Part shown: piece by piece, positions 45,356-53,440 of the stretch
Position numbering within the stretch: position 1 is the first letter of the stretch
How the letters are laid out: each line of letters begins with the position of its first letter
Notes under the pieces: generated by a model
Told to the model about the DNA's origin: nothing
Seen by the model: the letters and a program-made list of their open reading frames with translations, nothing else
Database searches by the model: none
Source of the DNA: Kitasatospora sp. SUK 42
GTDB lineage: Bacteria; Actinomycetota; Actinomycetes; Streptomycetales; Streptomycetaceae
Assembly: GCF_015776785.2 (NCBI RefSeq)
Contig: NZ_LFMD02000002.1
Coordinates: 282,919 to 346,918, forward strand
Direction: 5' to 3'
Length of the DNA: 64,000 bases
Program-made: the position numbers and the translations under genes

Positions 45356-45385
45356 TTGACACCCCGCTGACGCGGACCGTACGGT
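45356..45385 (+). promoter_or_regulatory. promoter of csnR
   Basis: TTGACA (45356-45361), an 18-bp spacer and TACGGT (45380-45385), a good match to the vegetative sigma consensus. It lies about 100 bp before the csnR start. Confidence 0.7.
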
Positions 45386-45400
45386 CCTACCCAAGCGACT

Positions 45401-45411
45401 GGAAAGTTTCC
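45401..45411. promoter_or_regulatory. CsnR-type operator GGAAAGTTTCC
   Basis: GGAAAGTTTCC is an 11-base palindrome, followed by TAAC, just downstream of the -10 and over the expected early transcribed region. From memory, published CsnR operators in chitosanase promoters have an AGGAAANTTTCCT core. The location fits autorepression of csnR-K. Confidence 0.65.
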
Positions 45412-45486
45412 TAACAGTTCGCGGAAGCAGGCCCCGACCGCCACCCGGGGGCCACCCCGACCAGCCGAAAGAGGAGGATTCCGGGC

Positions 45487-46677
45487 ATGACCAAGAGCAC
45501 CGCCAAGGCCCCCCTCGCCGGCACCCCCAGCCTGCTGCGCGCCATCAACGACCGCGCCGCCCTCGAACTCCTGCTGGCGAACGGGCCGCTCTCCCGCACC
45601 CAGATCGGCACCCTGACCGGACTGTCCAAGCCCACCGCCTCCCAGCTGCTGGCCCGCCTGGAGGCGGCCGGGCTGGTCCTGCCGGTCGGCACCACGGCGG
45701 GCGGGCCGGGCCCCAACGCCCAGCTGTACCAGGTGAATCCGGCCGCCGGGTACGTCGCCGGCCTGGAGGTCACCGGCAGCGAGATCCGGGTCGCCATCGC
45801 CGACATCACCGGCTCCACGCTGGTCGAGCACAGCGTGCCGACCAGGGGCGTCCCGGCCGCCGAGACCGTCGCCAGGGTCGCCGCCGCGGTCGCCGGGGCC
45901 AGGCAGGCCGCCGGGCTCGCCGACGGCAGCCTGCGCACCGTCGCGATCGGCGTCGGCGGCGCCCCCGACCCGGTCACCGGCAAGCTGCGCTACGCCTCCC
46001 ACCTGCCCGGCTGGCACTCGCCGCGGCTGGTCGAGGAACTGTCCGAGGCGATCGGCGCGCCGGTGTCGATCGAGAACGACGTGAACCTCGCCGCGGTCGC
46101 CGAGCGGGCCTCGGGCGCGGCGGCGGGTTCCGAGGACTTCGTCCTGCTCTGGGCCGGAGCGGGCGTCGGCGCCGCGATCATGATCGGCGGGCGGCTGCAC
46201 CGCGGCTTCACCGGCGGCGCCGGGGAGGTCGGCTACATGCCGGTGCCCGACTCGCCGTTCGAATGGGACGCCCGCCGCCGCAAGTTCGGCGGGTTCCAGG
46301 CCCTGGTCGGCGCACCCGCCGTCCGTGCGCTGGCCCGTGAGCACGGACTCGGAGCACCCACCGCGGAGGAGTCGATCGCCAAGGCCCTGGAGACCCCGGG
46401 CGCCGGCGACACCCTCCTCACCGAACTGGCCGGGCGGCTCGCCGTCGGGCTGAGTGTCATCGTCGCCGTGATCGACCCCCAACTGGTGGTCCTCTCCGGC
46501 GCGGTGCCGAGCGCGGGCGGCGAACGGCTGCGCGCGCTCGTCGAGGACGAACTGGCCCGGATCTGCATCGCCCGCCCGGAGATCCGCAGCAGTGCCCTAC
46601 CCGGCTCGCCCGTCCTGCTCGGCGCCCTGCAACGCGCCCTCACGGACGCCCGTGAGGCGGTCTTCTCCACCCACTGA
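45487..46677 (+). CDS. csnR: ROK-family repressor CsnR
   Basis: 396 residues, ATG 9 bases after AGGAGG. Winged helix at 25-62 (LELLLANGPLSRTQIGTLTGLSKPTASQLLARLEAAG), then a ROK fold with VAGLEVTGSEIRVAIADITG, ENDVNLAAVAE and GGAGEVGYMPV. The CxCGxxxC zinc motif that normally follows GGAGE(I/V)GH is absent (the text runs FEWDARRRKFGG), and the usual His is Tyr. In S. coelicolor and S. lividans CsnR represses chitosanase and the oligosaccharide uptake operon that follows it. The gene order here is the same, so orthology is likely. Confidence 0.85.
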   Translation: MTKSTAKAPLAGTPSLLRAINDRAALELLLANGPLSRTQIGTLTGLSKPTASQLLARLEAAGLVLPVGTTAGGPGPNAQLYQVNPAAGYVAGLEVTGSEIRVAIADITGSTLVEHSVPTRGVPAAETVARVAAAVAGARQAAGLADGSLRTVAIGVGGAPDPVTGKLRYASHLPGWHSPRLVEELSEAIGAPVSIENDVNLAAVAERASGAAAGSEDFVLLWAGAGVGAAIMIGGRLHRGFTGGAGEVGYMPVPDSPFEWDARRRKFGGFQALVGAPAVRALAREHGLGAPTAEESIAKALETPGAGDTLLTELAGRLAVGLSVIVAVIDPQLVVLSGAVPSAGGERLRALVEDELARICIARPEIRSSALPGSPVLLGALQRALTDAREAVFSTH

Positions 46678-46782
46678 CGCTCCCCCTGTCACCTTGTTCA
46701 CCTGCACCCACCTCTCCCCCAACCCCCTACGCGGGACCAGAGGCAACGACGCCTGCCCGCGCACCCCCAGGAGGACCACGAA

Positions 46783-48138
46783 GTGCACGCCATCACCTCA
46801 CGCAGAGGCCGCCGCACGATCGCCGCCGTCGCCGGCAGCGCCGTCCTGGCCCTGCTCGCCTCCGCCTGCACCGGTTCCAGCGACTCGGGCGGCAACGACG
46901 ACTCGGCCAGCGGCAAGGACGTCACCATCACCTTCTGGCACGGTTGGAGCCAGGACAACGAGGTGAAGGCGATCAACGACATCATCGCCGCCTTCGAGAA
47001 GGCCCACCCCAACATCCACGTCAAGCCGCAGGGCAACGTCGCGGACGACAAGGTCAACCAGGCCCTGCGTGCCGGCGGCGACGAGGCCCCGGACGTGGTC
47101 TCCTCCTTCACCACCAACAACGTCGGCATGTTCTGCTCGACCAAGGCGTTCATCGACCTCAAGCCCCAGCTCCAGAAGAGCGGCATCGACCCGGCCAAGA
47201 CCTTCCCGGCCGCGATGCTCAACTACACGCAGTTCCAGGGCAACCAGTGCTCGCTGCCGCTGCTCGGCGACGCCTACGGCCTCTACTACAACAAGAAGGC
47301 CTTCGCCGCGGCCGGCATCACCGCCCCGCCCAGGACCTTCAGCGAGTTCGCCGACGACGCCAGGAAGCTGACCGTCGCCGACGGCGACTCGTACAAGCAG
47401 CTCGGCTTCATGCCGCTGTACCACGGCTACGAGGGCCACGCCGAGCACTTCCTCGGCCAGTACGGCGCCACCTACTTCGGTTCGGACGGCAAGTCGAACA
47501 TCGCCACCGACCCGAAGGTCGCCGCGATGCTCAACTGGCAGAAGGGCCTGGTCGACCAGCTCGGCGGCTACGCCAAGCTGGACAAGTACCGCTCCACCTT
47601 CGGCGAGGAGTTCAGCGCCAAGAACCCCTTCAACACCGGCCAGGTCGCGATGGCCCTCGACGGCGAGTGGCGCACCGCCTCGCTCGCCGACGACAAGCCC
47701 GACATCGACTGGGCCACCGCGCCCTTCCCGGTGCCGGACGACCAGGCCGCCACCTACGGCCGCAGCTACCTGACCGGCACCATCGTCGGCATCGCCAGCA
47801 CCAGCAAGAAGCAGGCCGCGGCCTGGGAGTTCGTCAAGTTCCTGACCACGGACACCGACTCGGTGGTCAACTTCGCCAACGCCATCCACAACGTGCCCAG
47901 CACCTTCGACGCGCTCAACTCGCCGAAGCTGGTGAGCGACGCGAACTTCAAGACCTTCCTGGACGTCGCCAAGAACCCGAACTCCAGCACCACCCCGGCG
48001 AGCGTCAACGGCGGCGGCTACCTCGCCACCCTGCAGAACCTCGGCTACGACATCGAGTCCGGCAAGCAGACCGACGTCCAGGCCGGTCTGGCCGCCACCG
48101 CCAAGCAGATCGACACCGACATCGCCCAGGCCAAGTAG
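46783..48138 (+). CDS. csnE: sugar-binding lipoprotein CsnE
   Basis: 451 residues, GTG after CAGGAGG. Lipoprotein signal with cysteine C29 (LLASAC), then a Ser/Asp linker and a family-1 extracellular binding fold: VTITFWHGWSQDNEVKAINDIIAAFEKAHPNI, PDVVSSFTTNN, GLYYNKKAFAAAG and FNTGQVAMALDGEW. By position it should bind chitosan-derived glucosamine oligosaccharides and deliver them to CsnFG. The ATPase is not encoded here. In streptomycetes MsiK commonly energises such importers. Confidence 0.88.
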   Translation: MHAITSRRGRRTIAAVAGSAVLALLASACTGSSDSGGNDDSASGKDVTITFWHGWSQDNEVKAINDIIAAFEKAHPNIHVKPQGNVADDKVNQALRAGGDEAPDVVSSFTTNNVGMFCSTKAFIDLKPQLQKSGIDPAKTFPAAMLNYTQFQGNQCSLPLLGDAYGLYYNKKAFAAAGITAPPRTFSEFADDARKLTVADGDSYKQLGFMPLYHGYEGHAEHFLGQYGATYFGSDGKSNIATDPKVAAMLNWQKGLVDQLGGYAKLDKYRSTFGEEFSAKNPFNTGQVAMALDGEWRTASLADDKPDIDWATAPFPVPDDQAATYGRSYLTGTIVGIASTSKKQAAAWEFVKFLTTDTDSVVNFANAIHNVPSTFDALNSPKLVSDANFKTFLDVAKNPNSSTTPASVNGGGYLATLQNLGYDIESGKQTDVQAGLAATAKQIDTDIAQAK

Positions 48139-48166
48139 GCGACGGGAACGGCCCACGGAGCTCCCC

Positions 48167-49168
48167 ATGTCACTCGCGTTCGGCACCCGCAAGGACGGTG
48201 CTGGACCGACCGCCCCGGCGGCGCCCTCCACGCAGCACCTGCTGCGCCGGAAGCGCCGCCGGGAGGCGGCCCGCACCCTTGCCTTCCTCTCCCCCTGGCT
48301 CATCGGGTTCAGCGTCTTCTTCGCCTACCCGCTGATCTCCACCGCCTACTTCTCCCTCACCCAGTACAACGGCTTCGGCTCGCCGACCTTCAACGGCCTG
48401 AAGAACTGGGACTACGTCTTCAACCAGCTGCCGACCTTCTGGCAGGGCCTGCGCAACACGCTGTGGCTGGTCGTCATCATGGTGACCCTGCGGGTGGCCT
48501 TCGGCCTCGGCATCGGGCTGCTCATCACCAAGATCAAGACCGGCGTGGGCTTCTTCCGCACCGTCTTCTACCTGCCGTACCTGGCCCCGCCGGTGGCCGC
48601 CACCGTCGCCTTCGCCTTCCTTCTCAACCCCGGCACCGGCCCGCTCAACCACCTGCTCGGCCAGCTCGGCCTGCCGCAGCCCGGCTGGTTCGCCGACCCC
48701 TCCTGGTCCAAGCCCGCACTCACCCTGCTCGCCATGTGGGGCGTCGGCGACCTGATGGTCATCTTCATGGCCTCGCTGCTGGACGTCCCCAAGGAGCAGT
48801 ACGAGGCCGCCGAGCTCGACGGCGCCGGCCCGTTCCAGAGGTTCCGGTACGTCACGCTGCCGAACATCTCGCCGATCATCACGTTCGCGGTGGTCACCGG
48901 GGTCATCCAGACCATGCAGTACTACACCCAGGCGATCGTCGCCGGGAAGGTCGCCGGCGGCATCGCCGGCAACTCCGGCCAGCAGTTCGAGCCCGGCTTC
49001 CCGCAGGGCTCCACCTGGACCCTGCCGCAGATGGTCTACAACCTCGGCTTCCAGCGCTTCAACTACGGCGCGGCCTGCGTCGTCGCCCTGGTGCTGTTCG
49101 CCATCTCGATGGCCGTCACCTCGATCCTGCTCCGCCGCCGGTCCGGCTTCATGGCGAGCGACGACTAG
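48167..49168 (+). CDS. csnF: ABC sugar permease CsnF
   Basis: 333 residues with six predicted membrane helices. The first follows a basic N-terminal tail (LRRKRRREAARTLAFLSPWLIGFSVFFAYP). The ATPase-contact EAA loop YEAAELDGAGPFQRFRYVTLP lies in the C-terminal half. MalF-type subunit. It starts 28 bp after csnE and ends 21 bp before csnG. Confidence 0.92.
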   Translation: MSLAFGTRKDGAGPTAPAAPSTQHLLRRKRRREAARTLAFLSPWLIGFSVFFAYPLISTAYFSLTQYNGFGSPTFNGLKNWDYVFNQLPTFWQGLRNTLWLVVIMVTLRVAFGLGIGLLITKIKTGVGFFRTVFYLPYLAPPVAATVAFAFLLNPGTGPLNHLLGQLGLPQPGWFADPSWSKPALTLLAMWGVGDLMVIFMASLLDVPKEQYEAAELDGAGPFQRFRYVTLPNISPIITFAVVTGVIQTMQYYTQAIVAGKVAGGIAGNSGQQFEPGFPQGSTWTLPQMVYNLGFQRFNYGAACVVALVLFAISMAVTSILLRRRSGFMASDD

Positions 49169-49189
49169 CGGACCCCTGAGGACTAGCCC

Positions 49190-50098
49190 ATGACTCTCAG
49201 CTCCACGCTCAGCAAGGCGCCCGCCCCGGCCGGCGCCTCCCGGAACGGCACCGCCGCCGCCCGGGCCGCCCGGCGCCGCGCGCTGCTCAACTGGGTGGCC
49301 GTGCACTCGCTGGCGATCGCCGCCGCGCTGTTCTTCCTGCTGCCGTTCGTCTTCGTCTTCCTCACCTCGGTGATGAACGACCAGCAGGCGCTCACCACCG
49401 ACTACTGGCCCACCTCCTGGAACTGGGGCAACTACGCCAAGGTGTTCGACACCCCCGGCTTCCTCACCTGGTGGCGCAACACCCTGGTGTACGCCGGCGT
49501 CGGCACCCTGGTGACCGTCGTGTCCAGCGTGCCGGTCGCCTACGCGCTCGCCAAGTTCCGCTTCCGCGGCCGCAACCTGGCCCTGATGGCGGTCATCGCG
49601 ATGATGATGCTGCCGCCGCAGGTCACCGTCATCCCGATGTACCTGTTCTGGGCCAAGCAGATGGGCCTCGGCGGCTCGCTGTGGCCGCTGATCATCCCGA
49701 TGGCCTTCGGCGACGCGTTCTCCATCTTCCTGCTGCGCCAGTTCCTGATGACCATCCCCAAGGAGTACATCGAGGCGGCCCGGATCGACGGCTGCGGCGA
49801 CCTGCGCACCCTGCTGCGGGTGGTCCTGCCGATGTCCAAGCCGGCCATCGCCGCCGTCGCGCTGTTCCAGTTCTTCTACTGCTGGAACGACTACTTCGGC
49901 CCGCAGGTCTACGCCAGCAACAACCAGCAGGCCTGGACGCTGAGTTACGGCCTGGAGTCGTTCAAGGCCGCCCACCACACCAACTGGAACCTCACCATGG
50001 CCGCCACCCTGCTGGTGATGGCGCCGGTGATCGTCCTCTTCTTCTTCGCACAGAAGGCCTTCATCGAAGGCGTGACACTGACAGGGGTCAAGGGCTGA
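49190..50098 (+). CDS. csnG: ABC sugar permease CsnG
   Basis: 302 residues, MalG-type subunit, six membrane helices. It has the EAA loop YIEAARIDGCGDLRTLLRVVLP and the conserved WNDYFGPQVYASNN near the substrate side. Its TGA shares one base with the ATG of csnH (TGATG), so the two are translationally coupled. Confidence 0.92.
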   Translation: MTLSSTLSKAPAPAGASRNGTAAARAARRRALLNWVAVHSLAIAAALFFLLPFVFVFLTSVMNDQQALTTDYWPTSWNWGNYAKVFDTPGFLTWWRNTLVYAGVGTLVTVVSSVPVAYALAKFRFRGRNLALMAVIAMMMLPPQVTVIPMYLFWAKQMGLGGSLWPLIIPMAFGDAFSIFLLRQFLMTIPKEYIEAARIDGCGDLRTLLRVVLPMSKPAIAAVALFQFFYCWNDYFGPQVYASNNQQAWTLSYGLESFKAAHHTNWNLTMAATLLVMAPVIVLFFFAQKAFIEGVTLTGVKG

Positions 50099-51387
50099 TG
50101 TCCGCACTGAAGTTGGCAATCGTCGGCGGAGGTTCGACGTACACCCCGGAGCTGATCGACGGCTTCGCCAGGCTGCGCGACACCCTGCCGGTCGGCGAGT
50201 TGGTGCTGATCGACCCGGCCGCCGAGCGGCTGGAGCTGATCGGCGGCCTCGCCCGGCGGATCTTCGCCAAGCAGGGCCACTCCGCCACCGTGACGGTCAC
50301 CACGGACCTGGTGGCGGGCGTCGCGGACGCCGACGCCGTCCTGCTCCAGCTGCGCGTCGGCGGACAGGCGGCGCGCAACCAGGACGAGACGTGGCCCCTG
50401 GAGTGCGGCTGCGTCGGCCAGGAGACCACCGGCGCGGGCGGGCTCGCCAAGGCGCTGCGCACCGTCCCGGTCGTGCTGGACATCGCCGAGCAGGTCCGCC
50501 GGACCAACCCGGACGCCTGGATCGTCGACTTCACCAACCCGGTCGGCATCGTCACCCGGGCCCTCCAGACCGCCGGCCACAAGGCCGTCGGCCTGTGCAA
50601 CGTCGCGATCGGCTTCCAGCGCAAGTTCGCGGCCCACCTGGGCGTGGACCCGGAGCTGATCCGCCTCGACCACGTCGGGCTCAACCACCTGACCTGGGAG
50701 CGCGGGGTGACCCTGCTCGACGCCCCCGGCTCCGCCACCGGCCGGGAGGTGCTGCCCTCGCTGCTCAGCGGCTTCGGCAAGGAGATCGCCGACGACCTGC
50801 ACCTGCCGCAGGCCTTCGTGCAGCGGCTCGGCGTGGTGCCCTCGTACTACCTGCGGTACTTCTACCAGCACGACACCGTGGTGGAGGAGCTCAGGGTGCA
50901 GGGCTCGCGGGCCGCCCAGGTCGCCGAGATCGAGCGGCAGCTGCTGGAGATGTACGCCGACCCGGCCCTGGACACCAAGCCCGAGCTGCTCGGCAAGCGC
51001 GGCGGCGCCTTCTACTCGGAGGCCGCCGTCCAGCTGATCGCGGCCCTGCTGGGCACCGGCGGCGGGACGTCCGTGCAGGTGGTGAACACCCGCAACGACG
51101 GCGTGCTGCCCTTCCTGCCGGACGACGCCGTCATCGAGGTCCCGGCCGAGGTCGACGCCGCGGGCGTGCGGCCGCTGCCGCAGCGGCCGCTCGAACCGCT
51201 GTACGCCGGGCTGGTCGCCGCCGTCACCTCGTACGAGCACCTCGCCCTCGACGCCGCCCTGCACGGCGGCCGCGACCGGGTCTTCGACGCCCTGCTCGCG
51301 CACCCGCTGGTCGGCCAGATCGAACTCGCCGACCAGCTCACGGATCGGCTGCTCGCGCACAACCGCGAGCACCTCGCCTGGGCCTGA
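50098..51387 (+). CDS. csnH: GH4-family glycosidase CsnH
   Basis: 429 residues. NAD- and metal-dependent glycosidase of family 4 (6-phospho-beta-glucosidase-like). Visible: Rossmann loop KLAIVGGGSTYTPELIDGF, DADAVLLQLRVGGQAARNQDE, ECGCVGQETTGAGG, FTNPVGIVTRAL, the metal-binding GLCNVAIGFQ (Cys) and DHVGLNHLTW (His), and RGGAFYSEAAVQLIAAL. In the csn operon it should hydrolyse imported, probably phosphorylated, glucosamine oligosaccharides in the cytoplasm. Confidence 0.9.
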   Translation: MSALKLAIVGGGSTYTPELIDGFARLRDTLPVGELVLIDPAAERLELIGGLARRIFAKQGHSATVTVTTDLVAGVADADAVLLQLRVGGQAARNQDETWPLECGCVGQETTGAGGLAKALRTVPVVLDIAEQVRRTNPDAWIVDFTNPVGIVTRALQTAGHKAVGLCNVAIGFQRKFAAHLGVDPELIRLDHVGLNHLTWERGVTLLDAPGSATGREVLPSLLSGFGKEIADDLHLPQAFVQRLGVVPSYYLRYFYQHDTVVEELRVQGSRAAQVAEIERQLLEMYADPALDTKPELLGKRGGAFYSEAAVQLIAALLGTGGGTSVQVVNTRNDGVLPFLPDDAVIEVPAEVDAAGVRPLPQRPLEPLYAGLVAAVTSYEHLALDAALHGGRDRVFDALLAHPLVGQIELADQLTDRLLAHNREHLAWA

Positions 51388-51502
51388 GCGCCATCCACGG
51401 ACCCGGTCCGTGCCCCGCGGGGGCGCGGACCGGGCGGGGCGAGGAGACCGACCAACCCCGGCCGGGGTACACGGCCGGGCCACGTACGAGCGCGGGGACC
51501 TG

Positions 51503-52522
51503 ATGACCCACCAGCCCGAACCACTCCTGCCCGGCGTCCTCGCCATCGACGCCGGAAACTCCAAGACCGACGTCGCCCTGATCGGTGCCGACGGCACCAT
51601 CCTGGGCACCGCCCGCGGCGGCGGCTTCGCACCCCAGACGATCGGCGGCGCCGCCGCCGTCGCCGGCCTCGCCCCGCTGGTCGAGGAGGCCGCCGCGGCG
51701 GCCGGCCACCCCTCCTGGACCGGCGTGCTGACCAGCCACGTCAGCGCCTGCCTGGCCAACGCCGACCTCCCGGTGGAGGAGGAGGCGCTGTGCCGCGCCC
51801 TGGAGTCACACCCGTGGGGTGCCAGCAACACCGTCGCCAACGACACCTTCGGCCTGCTGCGGGCCGGCACCGACGGCCCGCGCGGGGTCGCCGTGGTCTG
51901 CGGTGCCGGGATCAACTGCGTCGGCCTGCTCCCGGACGGGCGCACCGCGCGCTTCCCCGCACTCGGCACGCTCACCGGTGACTGGGGCGGCGGCTCCGGG
52001 CTCGCCACCACCAGCATGTGGCACGCCGTCCGCTCGGAGGACGGGCGCGCCGGGCCGACCGCACTGGCCCGGGCCATCGCCGAGCACTTCGGCCTGCCCA
52101 GCGCCCGGGCGGTCGCGGAGGCCGTCCACCTCGGGCACCTGCCGACCCCCCGGCTGCACGAGATCGTCCGGCTGCTGTTCGCGGTCGCGGGCGAGGGGGA
52201 CGACGTCGCACTGAGGCTGATCGACCGCCAGGCCGACGAGATCGTCCGGCTGGCCGTGGTCGCGCTGCGCCGGCTGGAGCTGCTGGACTCGCCGGCGCCG
52301 GTGGTGCTCGGCGGCGGGGTGCTCGCCTCCCGGCAGCCGCTGCTGATCGACAACCTCACCGCGCGGCTCGCCGAGGCCGCCCCGCTGGCCGAGCCTCGGG
52401 TCGTGGTCGCCCCGCCCGTCCTGGGCGCCGGGCTGCTCGGGCTCGACCACCTGGGCGCGGACCGGCAGGTGCGGACGCGGCTGCGCCGGGCGTACGAGAC
52501 GCAGCGGACGGTCGGCGTCTGA
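51503..52522 (+). CDS. csnK: BadF/BadG-type amino-sugar kinase CsnK
   Basis: 339 residues from the ATG at 51503 (CGCGGGGA upstream). ASKHA fold: phosphate-1 loop LAIDAGNSKTDVALIGADG, VANDTFGLLRAG, adenosine-contact VAVVCGAGINCVGL, TGDWGGGSGLA and VVLGGGVLASRQP. It resembles N-acetylglucosamine kinases of the BadF/BcrA family. At the end of the csn operon it would phosphorylate glucosamine units or oligomers taken up by CsnEFG. Confidence 0.88.
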   Translation: MTHQPEPLLPGVLAIDAGNSKTDVALIGADGTILGTARGGGFAPQTIGGAAAVAGLAPLVEEAAAAAGHPSWTGVLTSHVSACLANADLPVEEEALCRALESHPWGASNTVANDTFGLLRAGTDGPRGVAVVCGAGINCVGLLPDGRTARFPALGTLTGDWGGGSGLATTSMWHAVRSEDGRAGPTALARAIAEHFGLPSARAVAEAVHLGHLPTPRLHEIVRLLFAVAGEGDDVALRLIDRQADEIVRLAVVALRRLELLDSPAPVVLGGGVLASRQPLLIDNLTARLAEAAPLAEPRVVVAPPVLGAGLLGLDHLGADRQVRTRLRRAYETQRTVGV

Positions 52523-52542
52523 CGCGCGTCGGGCCTGAACCT

Positions 52543-52579
52543 CCCGCCCCGCCGGATCCGCACGTCCGGCGGGGGCGGG
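52543..52579 (+). terminator. hairpin terminator of the csn operon
   Basis: CCCGCCCCGCCGGA pairs with TCCGGCGGGGGCGGG (one bulged G) around an eight-base loop, 20 bases after the csnK stop. Confidence 0.75.
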
Positions 52580-52640
52580 AACCGTTCGGCGTGCGCTGGA
52601 ATCGCTCGGCGTGCGCCGGGAACCGTTCGGCGTGCGCCGG
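52578..52640. repeat. three near-tandem 20-21 bp repeats
   Basis: Units begin at 52578, 52598 and 52619 with the consensus GGAANCGYTCGGCGTGCGC. They differ at one to three positions. The array adjoins the csn terminator and ends 50 bp before the next gene's start. Only three copies without spacers, so not a CRISPR. Confidence 0.7.
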
Positions 52641-52690
52641 TCGTGTTACCCGGGTACCGACCACCACCGCCACCCGGGGAGACTTGTGCC

Positions 52691-53278
52691 ATGGCCGTGC
52701 CCCGCATCCTCCTCGCCGCCGTCCTGCTCACCGGTACCGCCGCCGCCGTCCTCACCGGCTGCACCCCCGCCGACTCCCGCCCCACGGTGGCCGCCGCCTC
52801 GTCCGCGGCCGCGCTCGCGGACGAGGGCGCCGACGACCCGTTGGACGACGATGACGACCTCGCCGACGAGGAGGTCGACGCCCCCGCCACCGGCCCCATC
52901 GCCGCCCCCGACGACACGCCGCTCTGCACGGCCCCCACCGAGGCGCCCGGCCACCAGGTCCTGGTCGTGGTCTCCGCCGGCCCCGCCGAGCTCACCGCCC
53001 AGCCCGCGCGCTACACCTGCACCCCGCCCCGCTACGAGCCCACCGGCACGCCCGTCCACTACGGCTTCGCCGCGGCGGGCGTGGCGGCGACGCTGGCCGA
53101 CCGCCCGCACGACGACCCGGCCAGGCCCGTCGGGCTGGACGAGCTGGTCACCCACCTCAACGACTGCCTGGCCGAGCGCGATCCGGCCGACCCGTACGCC
53201 TGTCACGGCAACGCCTACGACGTGGTGCTGGACTCGCACGGGCGGATCATGCGGATCGGCGAGCTCGCGGTGCCGTAG
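52691..53278 (+). CDS. small lipoprotein, function unknown
   Basis: 195 residues, ATG after GGGGAGA. Lipoprotein signal with C24 in AVLTGC. A low-complexity Ala/Ser stretch and an acidic run (DDPLDDDDDLADEEVDAP) precede a globular C-terminal domain with four cysteines (DTPLCTAPTE, YTCTPP, HLNDCLAE, PYACHGN) and ending DVVLDSHGRIMRIGELAVP. The cysteines may form two disulfides. No family recognised. There is no obvious tie to the csn operon or to the NB-ARC gene that converges on it. Confidence 0.75.
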   Translation: MAVPRILLAAVLLTGTAAAVLTGCTPADSRPTVAAASSAAALADEGADDPLDDDDDLADEEVDAPATGPIAAPDDTPLCTAPTEAPGHQVLVVVSAGPAELTAQPARYTCTPPRYEPTGTPVHYGFAAAGVAATLADRPHDDPARPVGLDELVTHLNDCLAERDPADPYACHGNAYDVVLDSHGRIMRIGELAVP

Positions 53279-53440
53279 GGCGTATCCGGCGGATCGTGTC
53301 GGATCGGACCGCGGCGTCCGAGTGCGTGCATCGCGAGGCGGAGGTGGGGGCACCTCCCGGCCGAGGGCCGGGGGCGCGTCGCGGGCCCGGCAAGGATCCG
53401 CCGGACAGGCCCTGGGGCGCAGGGCCCGCGCGTACGGTGC

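Noticed and set aside
52578..52640. CRISPR-like repeats
   Set aside because: Three abutting copies without spacers, no cas genes.
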